A stretch of 10,138 nucleotides of DNA from Clostridia bacterium (GTDB taxonomy: Bacteria > Bacillota > Clostridia > DUPQ01), in the NCBI GenBank assembly GCA_030592355.1, contig JAUVJE010000076.1, positions 1-10,138 on the forward strand, written 5' to 3'. The number at the start of each line of letters is the position of its first letter. The stretch's first letter is position 1. Shown in pieces: positions 1 through 7,618 of this stretch. A model generated the notes under the pieces. The model did not search any database and had not been told where the DNA came from. It saw nothing but the letters and a program-made list of their open reading frames with translations. The position numbers were made by a program, and so were the translations under genes.

Positions 1-290
1 ATTGGCGAAAGTGCGAAAACCGCAAAACCTACAATGGTTGTCAGATGAGCTCCTACAAGAAACGGCCTGTAACCGTATTTGTCAACCGCATGACTGAATA
101 ATATATCGCTTAACACCTGGGTAATAAAATTTATCAAAACCAACAGTCCCAGTTTCCCGAAACTGAATCCAAACTGATCCCGTAATGGAATAAATAGAAT
201 TGGTGTCAGATTTACAACGGTTGCCTGTACAAAAAGCCCCATGTAGCAAGCCTTGACAGTAAGTCTGTATGAAGGTTTAATTCTTGTCAT
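1..290 (-). CDS. MFS transporter, N-terminal part (runs off the window)
   Basis: Reading the minus strand from the ATG at 290-288 gives 96 open codons to the window edge, so this is the first quarter of a larger membrane protein. The translation starts MTRIKPSYRLTV, then has a hydrophobic helix around residues 14-36, a second around 46-64, a short polar loop VDKYGYRP (69-76) and a third hydrophobic stretch (77-95). The loop after the second helix matches the major facilitator loop 2-3 motif (aspartate, aromatic-glycine, arginine), which is why I call it MFS. The start is supported by AGGAA five bases upstream (plus-strand 296-300) and by an extended -10 box just beyond. It is divergent from the sensor operon. 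The substrate cannot be told from this fragment. The MFS family call is fairly firm, the role unknown. Confidence 0.8.
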   Translation of the reverse strand, partial: MTRIKPSYRLTVKACYMGLFVQATVVNLTPILFIPLRDQFGFSFGKLGLLVLINFITQVLSDILFSHAVDKYGYRPFLVGAHLTTIVGFAVFALSP

Positions 291-321
291 TGCTATTCCT
301 GTTTATTCAAAGTCTTCTCCA

Positions 322-330
322 ATTATAGCA
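322..330 (-). promoter_or_regulatory. Extended -10 promoter of the MFS gene
   Basis: On the minus strand these bases read TGCTATAAT, a consensus -10 hexamer with the upstream TGN extension. The MFS start codon lies about 31 bases downstream. The -35 region is poor (TTTTAA at 16-bp spacing), as expected when an extended -10 compensates. Assigned by consensus only. Confidence 0.6.
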
Positions 331-393
331 TATTGAAAACTTGTTAAAAGTAGTGTGCGGAGAAGTTGAGAATCCTGTAAATATTTGAGTCAC

Positions 394-422
394 TTGTCAA
401 TTGAGGCGCATAGAAGTAAACT
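394..422 (+). promoter_or_regulatory. Candidate sigma-A promoter of the sensor operon
   Basis: TTGTCA (394-399, five of six to consensus) is followed after 17 bp by TAAACT (417-422, four of six). Transcription would begin near 429. That leaves a leader of about 65 bases before the ATG at 497 and almost none before the alternative GTG at 434, which helps choose the later start. The divergent MFS promoter is about 70 bp away, so a regulator bound between them could affect both. Assigned by consensus only. Confidence 0.4.
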
Positions 423-487
423 GAGTATAAGGCGTGACTATGTATATTTATCAGATGTCATGTGTCATAACGCCATTTTGCATTGTT

Positions 488-492
488 GAGGG
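488..492 (+). promoter_or_regulatory. Ribosome-binding site deciding the regulator start
   Basis: GAGGG lies four bases before the ATG at 497. No comparable purine run precedes the in-frame GTG at 434. Spacing is slightly short, but the downstream protein start fits the receiver-domain family exactly. Confidence 0.55.
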
Positions 493-496
493 CAGT

Positions 497-2107
497 ATGT
501 ATAAATTACTTTTAGTTGATGACGAAGAAGAAGTAAGACAGGGAATAAGAGACAAAATCGATTGGAATAAATTTGGTTTTACAGTTATAGGCGAAGCTGA
601 AAACGGCAGGGAAGCACTTGACTTAATTGAAGAAAAGCTCCCTGATATTGTTTTGACTGATATAAATATGCCCTTTATGGATGGACTTGAATTAACATCT
701 CAAATCAGAAACAATTATCCAACTGTAAAAGTAGTTATTTTAACAGGGTTTGACGATTTTAAATTTGCCCAGGCTGCAATAAAATATGGGGTTTCCGATT
801 ATATTCTGAAACCTGTATTGCCAAAGGATATAAACGACTTGCTGATTAAATTAAAAAACCAAATTAACCTCGAAATTCAGGAAAAAGAGGATATTGACAA
901 ATTACAGCAGCATTATACGGACAGCCTGCCGATTCTTAAGGAGAATTTTCTTGTCAATTTGATTTTAGGAAACCCCAAATTAAAAACCATAAAAATAAAA
1001 ACAGATTTATTTAAAATAAGAATCAAGGGTAATTATTTTGCGGCTGCCATTGTTAAAATTGACAGGAACAGCATAAATGCAAATACCATAAAGGGAGCCG
1101 GAAAAGAGCTGAGAATATTTGCGGTTTTAAATATAATACGAGAAATTCTGGAAAATCATCAGATGTGCGAAGCATTTTTCCATGAAGAAACCATTGTCGT
1201 TATCTCTGGAATGAAATGCAGCGATAAGATGACAGCCCGGAACAAACTGTTTTTTATACTGGAAGAAATCAGGCAGACAATTAAGAAATACCTGAAAATA
1301 ACCGTAACAATCGGTCTCGGCGGCATACATGACAGTCCTCAGGAAATAAGAGAATCCTACAAGTCGGCAAAAACTGCCCTTGAATATAAAATTATTCTTT
1401 CCGGTGATAAAATTATTTTTGTCGAGGACTTGGAGCCGGACATTAAAAACTTTTTTCTGCTTAGCGAAGAGAAAGAAACTGCTCTTATTTCAAGTATAAA
1501 GTTTGGGAATAAGGAAAGCGTATCAGAGTCAGTAGAGCTTCTTTTTAATGATATCGCCGATACCGGTGCATCCATTAAGGAATACCAATTATATTTTATG
1601 GAAATAATTGCGGCATTGCTTAAGCTTGCAAGGCTATTCGGGATTGATCCATCTAACGTATTGCCCAACGACACAGACATGTATGTAGAGTTGAGTAAAT
1701 TTAATTCGCTTGAACATGCAAAAAACTGGATTATAGACCTGAGCTTGAATCTGATGAAAAGAATAGCCGGAAAAAGAAGAAACGGTACACAGATTCTCTT
1801 CGAAAAAGCAAAAGATTATGTATTAAAAAATTATGGTGACCATGAACTAAATATCCAGAAACTTGCTGATTACCTTTATATCAGCCCAAGCTACCTTAGA
1901 TTAATATTTAAAAAAGAGGAAAAAGAAACATTTTTGAAGTTTCTGATGCGGATAAGACTGGATAAAGCAAAAGAATTACTGAAAGACAGAAATGTTAAAA
2001 TAGCGGAAGTCGCAGAAAAAGTAGGATATCCTGATGTAAGTTATTTCAGCTACTTTTTTAAAAAGAATATTGGAAAGTCGCCGAGGGAGTATAAAAAGTG
2101 CCAATAA
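497..2107 (+). CDS. YesN-type response regulator (receiver + AraC-family DNA-binding domain)
   Basis: This is a 536-residue cytoplasmic transcription regulator, expected to be phosphorylated by the kinase encoded next. Residues 1-120 are a receiver domain with the acidic pair D8/D9, phospho-acceptor D55 in LTDINMP, switch threonine T83 and conserved lysine K105. Residues about 125-430 are the long YesN linker; the segment beginning TVTIGLGG, with its following SYKSAKTALEY helix, is the degenerate GGDEF-like part common in this group. Residues 434-536 form an AraC DNA-binding domain with two helix-turn-helices (453-473 and about 501-525) ending in the typical GKSPREYKK. I start at the ATG at 497: GAGGG (488-492) precedes it and MYKLLLVDDE is the canonical receiver beginning; the in-frame GTG at 434 would add 21 residues unlike any receiver domain. 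By position it most likely activates the ABC importer downstream; that target is inferred. Confidence 0.93.
   Translation: MYKLLLVDDEEEVRQGIRDKIDWNKFGFTVIGEAENGREALDLIEEKLPDIVLTDINMPFMDGLELTSQIRNNYPTVKVVILTGFDDFKFAQAAIKYGVSDYILKPVLPKDINDLLIKLKNQINLEIQEKEDIDKLQQHYTDSLPILKENFLVNLILGNPKLKTIKIKTDLFKIRIKGNYFAAAIVKIDRNSINANTIKGAGKELRIFAVLNIIREILENHQMCEAFFHEETIVVISGMKCSDKMTARNKLFFILEEIRQTIKKYLKITVTIGLGGIHDSPQEIRESYKSAKTALEYKIILSGDKIIFVEDLEPDIKNFFLLSEEKETALISSIKFGNKESVSESVELLFNDIADTGASIKEYQLYFMEIIAALLKLARLFGIDPSNVLPNDTDMYVELSKFNSLEHAKNWIIDLSLNLMKRIAGKRRNGTQILFEKAKDYVLKNYGDHELNIQKLADYLYISPSYLRLIFKKEEKETFLKFLMRIRLDKAKELLKDRNVKIAEVAEKVGYPDVSYFSYFFKKNIGKSPREYKKCQ
2083..2089 (+). promoter_or_regulatory. 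Ribosome-binding site for the kinase GTG start
   Basis: GAGGGAG lies inside the regulator's last codons, eight bases before the GTG at 2098. It supports the non-ATG start and a coupled, near-stoichiometric synthesis of regulator and kinase. Confidence 0.65.
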
Positions 2108-3903
2108 ATAAAAAAGACAACCTGCCGGATTATATCAGCAAGGTAAAAATTAAGCAGAGATTCAAGGTAATAAGAAACATATTCAGACTCAGAAGCCTCC
2201 AGTCGGTTATTACATTGTCTTTTACAGCGCTTACAATTCTTGCCATGCTTTTTATTGGGATTGCTTTTTATAGCACATTTTCGGAGAATGCAGAGAATAA
2301 TGCCACTGCAAGCACACAGCAAATAATGGAGCAGGCGACATTGAATCTTGAGTACTATTTGAATTCAATGATGGAAATTTCGGATATGATAGAGGATAAC
2401 ATGGACGAATTTGCATCAGGCAATACGGACAAGCTGGAATCAATGCTGTCACTGACCCTTGAAATCAGAGATGATATTGTCTCGGTTGCCATATACTCGG
2501 TTTCAGGTGATATCCTCTTAACCGTGCCTGATTACGAGTATGACAGAAACTTGATTGCCACGGAACAAAATTGGTTCAGCCAGGCAGCCGGAAATCCGTT
2601 TGAGCACATTTTCCAGCCTCCTCACGTACAAAGGCTTTTTGCAGATAAAAGACCTTGGGTTGTAACCTTAAGCAAGGAAATTGCAATTAATATTTCCGAG
2701 ATGCCGCGCAGTTACATTTCAGTAGTTGATATGAATTTTAATGTAATAGAAGATGTGTGCAGTAGAGTCGAACTTGGAAGACGGGGATACATATATGTTG
2801 TAGATAAAGATGGCCACATAATATATCATCCCCAGCAACAGTTGGTTTACGCCGGCCTAAAGCAGGAGAATATTGATAAGGCCCTGTCAAGCGAAACAGG
2901 TTCATATGTGGAGGATTATGAGGGTGAGAAAAGAAGTACAGTAATTAAAGATATTAGCTATGCCGGATGGAAGATGATTGGCATCAGCTATGTGGATGAA
3001 ATTGTTCAAAACAGACAGAAATTTAATCAATTGATTTTTGTAATTATGTTGATAGGATTTGCGGTTATTATCCTGGCGTCAATTTTTATTTCATATAAAA
3101 TTTCGCAGCCGATAAAAAGACTTGAATTTCAAATGAACAGAGTAGAACGCGGCGACTTCAACATTGAGCCCCTTGAAGCCAAAGGAGAAGATGAAGTCAA
3201 ACAATTAACAAGGGCATTCAATCTTATGATTGCTAAAATCCGCCAGCTTATGAGTCAGATAATCATGGAGCAGGAAGCCAAGAGAAAGAACGAATTAAAG
3301 GCTCTGCAGGCGCAAATTAACCCCCATTTCCTGTACAATACTTTAGATTCAATAATTTGGATGAACGAGAATAAGAACCACGAAGGTGTTTCAAATATGG
3401 TGGCTGCTTTGGCAAAACTTTTCAGGATCAGCATAAGCCGCGGAAGTGAAATCATAAGTATAAGCGATGAAGTTGAACATGTGAATAGTTATCTTATTAT
3501 TCAAAAAATGCGATATAAAAATAAATTTGAATATACAATTGATCTACCGGAAAAGCTTAGAAATTATACTACTCTGAAGTTAATCCTACAACCTATCGTC
3601 GAAAATTCAATATACCACGGTATTAACAAAATATCGGATAAGGGTGAAATTAAAATTAGTATCGAGAGTACAGAAAACATGTTAATTTTTCGCGTGGCTG
3701 ATAATGGTTACGGCATTGGAATAGAGCAATTGAAAACAATATTGACAAGCGAATCAATCAGCAAACATTCATCCGGGGTTGGACTTAAGAATGTCAATGA
3801 ACGAATAAAATTGTATTATGGAAGCGAGTACGGAATAGTAATTGAAAGCGAACAGGAAGTTGGCACAACAGTGTTTATCAAAGTACCGTTAGTGAAGGGA
3901 TAA
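2098..3903 (+). CDS. YesM/LytS-like sensor histidine kinase (Cache-HAMP-His_kinase-HATPase)
   Basis: This 601-residue membrane kinase is the partner of the preceding regulator. A basic cytoplasmic leader (1-34) precedes transmembrane helix 1 (about 37-60). An extracellular domain of roughly 245 residues follows, with a double-Cache-like membrane-distal/proximal layout; GYIYVVDKDGHIIYHP (230-245) is typical of the second Cache lobe. Helix 2 spans about 311-333, then HAMP (334-388). The catalytic part is the His_kinase type: ALQAQINPHFLYNTLD with phospho-acceptor H410, N-box N503 in QPIVENSIYHG, G1 box DNGYG (535-539) and G2 box GVGLKNVNER (560-569). Translation starts at GTG, overlapping the regulator stop by 10 bp, with GAGGGAG eight bases upstream, so the two are probably translationally coupled. 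The direct ligand may be a sugar or, given the next gene, a sugar-loaded binding protein (inferred). Confidence 0.94.
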   Translation: MPINKKDNLPDYISKVKIKQRFKVIRNIFRLRSLQSVITLSFTALTILAMLFIGIAFYSTFSENAENNATASTQQIMEQATLNLEYYLNSMMEISDMIEDNMDEFASGNTDKLESMLSLTLEIRDDIVSVAIYSVSGDILLTVPDYEYDRNLIATEQNWFSQAAGNPFEHIFQPPHVQRLFADKRPWVVTLSKEIAINISEMPRSYISVVDMNFNVIEDVCSRVELGRRGYIYVVDKDGHIIYHPQQQLVYAGLKQENIDKALSSETGSYVEDYEGEKRSTVIKDISYAGWKMIGISYVDEIVQNRQKFNQLIFVIMLIGFAVIILASIFISYKISQPIKRLEFQMNRVERGDFNIEPLEAKGEDEVKQLTRAFNLMIAKIRQLMSQIIMEQEAKRKNELKALQAQINPHFLYNTLDSIIWMNENKNHEGVSNMVAALAKLFRISISRGSEIISISDEVEHVNSYLIIQKMRYKNKFEYTIDLPEKLRNYTTLKLILQPIVENSIYHGINKISDKGEIKISIESTENMLIFRVADNGYGIGIEQLKTILTSESISKHSSGVGLKNVNERIKLYYGSEYGIVIESEQEVGTTVFIKVPLVKG

Positions 3904-3908
3904 GTACT

Positions 3909-4880
3909 ATGAAATTATCAAAAACAGTCATTATTTTTATTTCCATTTTATTACTCATCTATTTTGTAGGATGCTCGGCGGTTAACGCGCCCGGTCCTAA
4001 TGAGGAATACAACATCAAGGTGATTGTTAAAAGGCAGACCCATGATTTTTGGGCGGTTGTGCAAATGGGCTCTGAAGCCGCCGGAAAAGAATTTGGAGTA
4101 AATGTAGATTATATAGGCCCGGCAACCGAAGAAGACATAGACGGACAAATACGCATGGTGGAGGCTGCCATTGAAGATAAAGTAGATGCATTGGTTTTAG
4201 CAGCTATTGATTATAAGTTGCTCGTTCCCGTTGCTGAAAAGGCAAAAGCAGCCGGGATACCGGTAATCATAATCGACTCAAACATAGACTCTGAAAAAAT
4301 GGACAGCTTTATCGGAACTGATAATGTTGATGCGGGCAGGATACTGGGAAAAGCGATGATAGATGTTTTGGGCACTAAAAATAACATTGCAATCGTCAGT
4401 TTTGTAAAAGGGGCAGCTTCGTCAAATGAGAGAGAAGCAGGCGTCTTAAGTGCAATCAGCAGTTATACCGAAATAAATGTTCTTGACATACTTTATTGTA
4501 ATTCTAACGAAGAAATTGCCAAGCAATTAACCAAAGACACAGTAGAAAAATATCCGGACATTGATGCTTTTGTATGCCTCAATGCCTATGCTACGGTGGG
4601 AACTGCGAGGGGAATTATTGATTTGGGCAAAGAGGGAGAAATAGATATAATAGGATTTGACAGTACTCCTGAAGAAATTTCATATCTGGAAAAAGATATA
4701 ATCAAGCTGCTTGTCGTTCAGAATCCTTTTAGTATGGGATACCTTGGGGTCAAATATGCAATTGACGCTATTAAAGGTATTCGCATTCCTGAAAATATAA
4801 ATACAAAAGTGGAAATCATCAACAAGGAAAACATGTATCTTCCGGAAAATCAAAAGTTGGTTTTTCCATTTATAGATTGA
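3909..4880 (+). CDS. Sugar-binding lipoprotein, probable sensor subunit of the two-component system
   Basis: This is a 323-residue periplasmic-binding-protein-like lipoprotein of the ribose/galactose (Peripla_BP_4, type I fold) family. The signal peptide MKLSKTVIIFISILLLIYFV ends in G21-C22, the lipidation site, so it should be anchored on the outer face of the membrane. Ligand-pocket-like residues are visible: the aromatic pair F47-W48, D123 in IIDSN, R175, N225 in CLNAY, D251 in GFDST and Q271 in VQNPF. It starts five bases after the kinase stop, with AAGGGA eight bases before the ATG, so it is the last gene of the sensing operon and is separated from the transport genes by 229 bp. That position, and the presence of a second binding protein with the transporter, suggest that it presents sugar to the kinase, as XylFII does to LytS in Clostridium. 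It could also feed the transporter. Confidence 0.88.
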   Translation: MKLSKTVIIFISILLLIYFVGCSAVNAPGPNEEYNIKVIVKRQTHDFWAVVQMGSEAAGKEFGVNVDYIGPATEEDIDGQIRMVEAAIEDKVDALVLAAIDYKLLVPVAEKAKAAGIPVIIIDSNIDSEKMDSFIGTDNVDAGRILGKAMIDVLGTKNNIAIVSFVKGAASSNEREAGVLSAISSYTEINVLDILYCNSNEEIAKQLTKDTVEKYPDIDAFVCLNAYATVGTARGIIDLGKEGEIDIIGFDSTPEEISYLEKDIIKLLVVQNPFSMGYLGVKYAIDAIKGIRIPENINTKVEIINKENMYLPENQKLVFPFID

Positions 4881-5002
4881 TTTTTAAATTATAAGATATC
4901 CTGTTTTGCAAAATATGTTGGTTTTATTAAATAAATATTAAATTATTTGACGGGCTTTAAAAAAGACGTGGAACTAATAACCTCATTTTCACTAAGTTTA
5001 AG

Positions 5003-5047
5003 TAATGTTAAAAATCACAAGTTCTTTACTGTTTTTCTAATGTTAAA
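5003..5047 (+). promoter_or_regulatory. Direct repeat, candidate operator of the response regulator
   Basis: TAATGTTAAA occurs exactly at 5003-5012 and again at 5038-5047, 35 bp apart. A looser relative, CTAAGTTTAA, lies at 4992-5001. The downstream copy covers the position where the -35 of the ABC promoter should be. AraC-type activators commonly bind direct repeats with the proximal site overlapping a weak -35, so this is the best operator candidate in the spacer. The motif is A+T-rich and its core also occurs inside genes, so chance is possible. Confidence 0.35.
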
Positions 5048-5067
5048 GCAATTTAAAATGATATAAA
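5039..5067 (+). promoter_or_regulatory. Candidate activator-dependent promoter of the ABC operon
   Basis: TATAAA (5062-5067) is a reasonable -10 box. Seventeen bases upstream the -35 position reads AATGTT, which does not match TTGACA. A good -10 with a bad -35, overlapped by the direct repeat, is the pattern of a promoter that needs an activator. Transcription would begin near 5074. An alternative -10, TATATT, lies at 5074-5079. Confidence 0.35.
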
Positions 5068-5097
5068 ATCCTTTATATTACAGGATAATTTAAATTG
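5049..5097 (+). repeat. Inverted repeat spanning the -10 region up to the ribosome-binding site
   Basis: The arms CAATTTAAA (5049-5057) and TTTAAATTG (5089-5097) are exact 9-bp complements. Inside them, ATATAAA (5061-5067) and TTTATAT (5072-5078) form a perfect 7-bp stem around the loop ATCC. The right outer arm ends on the first G of the GAGG ribosome-binding site (5097-5100) of the ATPase gene. It may be an operator or a leader RNA structure. Because all pairs but two are A-T, part of the symmetry may be accidental. Confidence 0.4.
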
Positions 5098-5109
5098 AGG
5101 TAAAAATTC

Positions 5110-6594
5110 ATGGAAATCCCGCTTCTTGAAATGAAGGGCATTGATAAATGGTACCCAGGTGTTCACGCTTTAAAAAAGTGTTCTTTTAGCTTGTTAAAAG
5201 GTGAAATTCACGCGCTGGTGGGTGAAAACGGAGCCGGTAAATCGACGCTCATGAATATTCTTACCGGAATAATTCCGTATAGCTCGGGAGAAATATATCT
5301 CAATAGTGAGATTGTTGTTTTCAATTCGCCTAAACAAGCTCAGATTGCAGGAATATCAATGGTGCATCAGGAACTGAACCTGATGGATAATCTCACAGTT
5401 GCGCAAAATATTTTCATAGGAAGAGAAAGCAAAGGATTATTCCTTAATGACGAGTCGATAAACAAACGGACCGGGGAGTTATTCAAACGGCTGAACTTCC
5501 ATATTGACCCAAAAGAGAAGGTGGGGAACCTATCAGTCAGCCTCCGGCAAATTGTTGAAATAGCCAAAGCAATCTCATATGATGCGAAAATTATAATATT
5601 TGACGAGCCAAGCGCCACTCTTACCGATGTTGAAATAACCCAGCTCTTTAAAATAATGAAAGAACTCCGCAGCACCGGAGTCAGCATGATATACATTTCC
5701 CACAGAATGGATGAAATCAAACGTATTGCCGATAGGGTTACGGTATTTAGAGACGGCGAATATATTGGAACGCAGGATGCTGAAACAGTAAAAATAGATG
5801 AAGTCATTCATATGATGGTCGGGCGTATTATATATGAAGAGCACAAGAAATTAAGCAAAATAGACAAAGACACTGATGTTGTTTTAAAAGTTGAAAATTT
5901 CAGCTCTTTTGATGTAAAGAACGTTTCATTTGAATTGCGCAAGGGCGAGATATTGGGATTTGCAGGGCTTATAGGAGCAGGAAGGACAGAATTGGCAAGA
6001 CTTATATTCGGGGCTGATGAGAAGCTCTCAGGGAATCTTTATGTAAATGGTAAAAAGACGGCCATCAACAGCCCTCATAAAGCCGTTGAACACGGCATCG
6101 GTTATTTATCAGAGGACCGAAAAAGGTATGGACTTGTAGTTGGAATGAGTGTTGCAAACAATATTGTAATAACAAAATTAAAAGATTTTATAAAAAGACA
6201 ATTTATAAACGAAAAAGAGATTACAAAAATTACAGATGAGTATATTAAAAAATTAGACATTAAAACCCCCAGTGCACAGCGGCTTGTTAAGAGCCTTTCC
6301 GGTGGTAATCAGCAAAAGGTTATTATTGCAAAATGGCTTTTAAACGATTCCGGAATATTGATTTTTGATGAACCGACAAGAGGAATAGATGTAGGGGCGA
6401 AAAGTGAAATATATAAAATCATGAACAATCTGGCGGCCATGGGAAAAGCAATAATAATGATTTCTTCAGAACTGCCGGAGTTGATACGCATGAGCGACAG
6501 GGTTTTGGTAATGTGCGAAGGAGAACACACGGCAACGCTGAACCTGGAAGACATAAATCAGAATACAATTATGAAGTACGCTACAAAGAATTAA
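5110..6594 (+). CDS. Sugar ABC transporter ATPase, RbsA/MglA/XylG type
   Basis: This 494-residue protein has two fused nucleotide-binding domains and powers monosaccharide import through the permease encoded next. The N-half has Walker A GENGAGKST (38-46), Q-loop Q87, signature LSVSLRQ (141-147), Walker B IIIFDEP with D165/E166, and H198. The C-half has a degenerate Walker A, GAGRT (289-293, arginine in place of lysine), a canonical signature LSGGNQQ (396-402), Walker B ILIFDEPTRGID with D420/E421, and serine in place of the switch histidine (ISSELPE). This asymmetry is normal for the family and leaves one fully canonical ATP site. Length is typical (about 500). GAGG nine bases before the ATG supports the start. 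The permease follows 12 bp downstream. The family is firm; the sugar is not determined by the ATPase. Confidence 0.96.
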   Translation: MEIPLLEMKGIDKWYPGVHALKKCSFSLLKGEIHALVGENGAGKSTLMNILTGIIPYSSGEIYLNSEIVVFNSPKQAQIAGISMVHQELNLMDNLTVAQNIFIGRESKGLFLNDESINKRTGELFKRLNFHIDPKEKVGNLSVSLRQIVEIAKAISYDAKIIIFDEPSATLTDVEITQLFKIMKELRSTGVSMIYISHRMDEIKRIADRVTVFRDGEYIGTQDAETVKIDEVIHMMVGRIIYEEHKKLSKIDKDTDVVLKVENFSSFDVKNVSFELRKGEILGFAGLIGAGRTELARLIFGADEKLSGNLYVNGKKTAINSPHKAVEHGIGYLSEDRKRYGLVVGMSVANNIVITKLKDFIKRQFINEKEITKITDEYIKKLDIKTPSAQRLVKSLSGGNQQKVIIAKWLLNDSGILIFDEPTRGIDVGAKSEIYKIMNNLAAMGKAIIMISSELPELIRMSDRVLVMCEGEHTATLNLEDINQNTIMKYATKN

Positions 6595-6606
6595 CGGAGG
6601 AATATA

Positions 6607-7590
6607 ATGTTACAAACATTAAAAAAAGTGGGTATGCAGAAATTTCTGGCATTCGGGGCACTGATAATAATATATGTCTTCTTTGCATTTACAGGCAAGA
6701 ATTTTACATCAACGGCAACTACGCTGAATATCCTTGCATCATCATACTATGTGGGATTTTTAGCACTTGGGGCTACTTTCGTCATAATAACCGGTGGAAT
6801 TGATCTTTCGCTGGGCGCATTGATGATGGCGTCAGCGTTACTGGGAGGAGCACTTTACAGGGACATGGGATTTCCCCTATGGCTGTGTATGGTAATTATG
6901 GTTTTATTTGCAATGCTGGTAGGGCTGGCAAATGGAATACTTGTAACGAAGTTAAAACTGCCGCCTTTCATCGCAACATTAGGTACCATGATGATTATGC
7001 TGGGACTCGGATCAATCATAACCAACACTTCATCAAAATACTTCCCGACGATTTTAGAGCCGGACGGATGGTTTATCAGGGTGTTCTTTAAAACAAAATC
7101 AGGGTTTCCCGTTGGTGCCGTATATCTTATGGTTTTCTTTATAATAACTTTTATTGTTTTGAACAAGACAAAAATCGGAAGATACATTTTTGCAATAGGA
7201 AACAATGAAGAGGCTGTCAGGTTATCCGGTATCAAGGTTAACTTATGGAAAGGCATGGCATATGTTATCACCGGACTTGGTGTTGGTTTAGGTTCAATTC
7301 TATATTCAGCAACATATATAGTTGTAATTCCCAATACGGGAAACGGAATAGAACTGCAGGCGATTGCCGCAGTCGTCATTGGCGGAACATCACTATCCGG
7401 TGGAGTCGGTTCCCTGACAGGGACACTGATTGGTGTTTTCATTATGAGTATTCTTAAGAACGGATTGATTTCCATGAGCCTACCTGCGCCATATCAGACA
7501 TTCTTTACCGGGATAGTTGTAATAGGTGCAGTGTTGATGGATGTTTACAGGAATAAAAAAGCGAACGAATTGAAAAAAATAAAGGCTTAA
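6607..7590 (+). CDS. Sugar ABC transporter permease (BPD_transp_2, RbsC/MglC/XylH family)
   Basis: This 327-residue integral membrane protein would form the channel, probably as a homodimer, because only one permease gene is present. Hydrophobic segments lie around residues 13-29, 42-62, 67-84, 90-113, 118-138, 169-186, 214-236, 249-262, 268-285 and 297-313. Family hallmarks are the GATFVIITGGIDLSLGAL stretch (55-72), GNNEEAVRLSGI (198-209, the cytoplasmic coupling loop that meets the ATPase) and VIGGTSLSGGVGSL (257-270). The length suits RbsC/MglC-type permeases. GGAGGAA (6596-6602) sits four bases before the ATG, directly after the ATPase stop, so the two are cotranscribed and probably coupled. 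The closely related families for ribose, galactose/glucose and xylose cannot be told apart by these motifs. Confidence 0.95.
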   Translation: MLQTLKKVGMQKFLAFGALIIIYVFFAFTGKNFTSTATTLNILASSYYVGFLALGATFVIITGGIDLSLGALMMASALLGGALYRDMGFPLWLCMVIMVLFAMLVGLANGILVTKLKLPPFIATLGTMMIMLGLGSIITNTSSKYFPTILEPDGWFIRVFFKTKSGFPVGAVYLMVFFIITFIVLNKTKIGRYIFAIGNNEEAVRLSGIKVNLWKGMAYVITGLGVGLGSILYSATYIVVIPNTGNGIELQAIAAVVIGGTSLSGGVGSLTGTLIGVFIMSILKNGLISMSLPAPYQTFFTGIVVIGAVLMDVYRNKKANELKKIKA

Positions 7591-7609
7591 TTTTGCATAA
7601 GCAAATTAA
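7587..7609 (+). repeat. Small hairpin between permease and binding-protein genes
   Basis: TTAATTTTGC and GCAAATTAA can pair around the loop ATAA with one bulged T. The structure begins at the permease stop codon. No U-run follows, so it does not look like a terminator. An intercistronic hairpin here could protect or mark an mRNA end upstream of the binding-protein gene, which usually needs more copies than the permease. The function is inferred. Confidence 0.4.
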
Positions 7610-7618
7610 AAAATAAAT

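Noticed and set aside
456..468. Tandem TGTCAT at 456-461 and 463-468 as a regulator site.
   Set aside because: It is downstream of the predicted transcription start, short, and not found in front of the ABC operon.
434..496. In-frame GTG at 434 as the start of the response regulator.
   Set aside because: It has no ribosome-binding site, lies only a few bases from the predicted transcription start, and adds 21 residues foreign to receiver domains; the ATG at 497 gives a standard beginning.
4928..4950. A+T-only short palindrome after the first binding-protein gene as a terminator.
   Set aside because: The stem is about six A-T pairs with no G-C and no following T-run; too weak to call.
5532..5552. 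Unusual N-half ATPase signature (LSVSLRQ rather than LSGGQ) and arginine in the C-half Walker A as signs of a broken ATPase.
   Set aside because: Both changes are normal for RbsA/MglA-type double ATPases, in which only one of the two composite sites is canonical.
6855..7475. A 206-codon open frame on the minus strand inside the permease gene.
   Set aside because: It is fully covered by a well-conserved permease, has no recognisable domain, and is explained by the permease's base composition.
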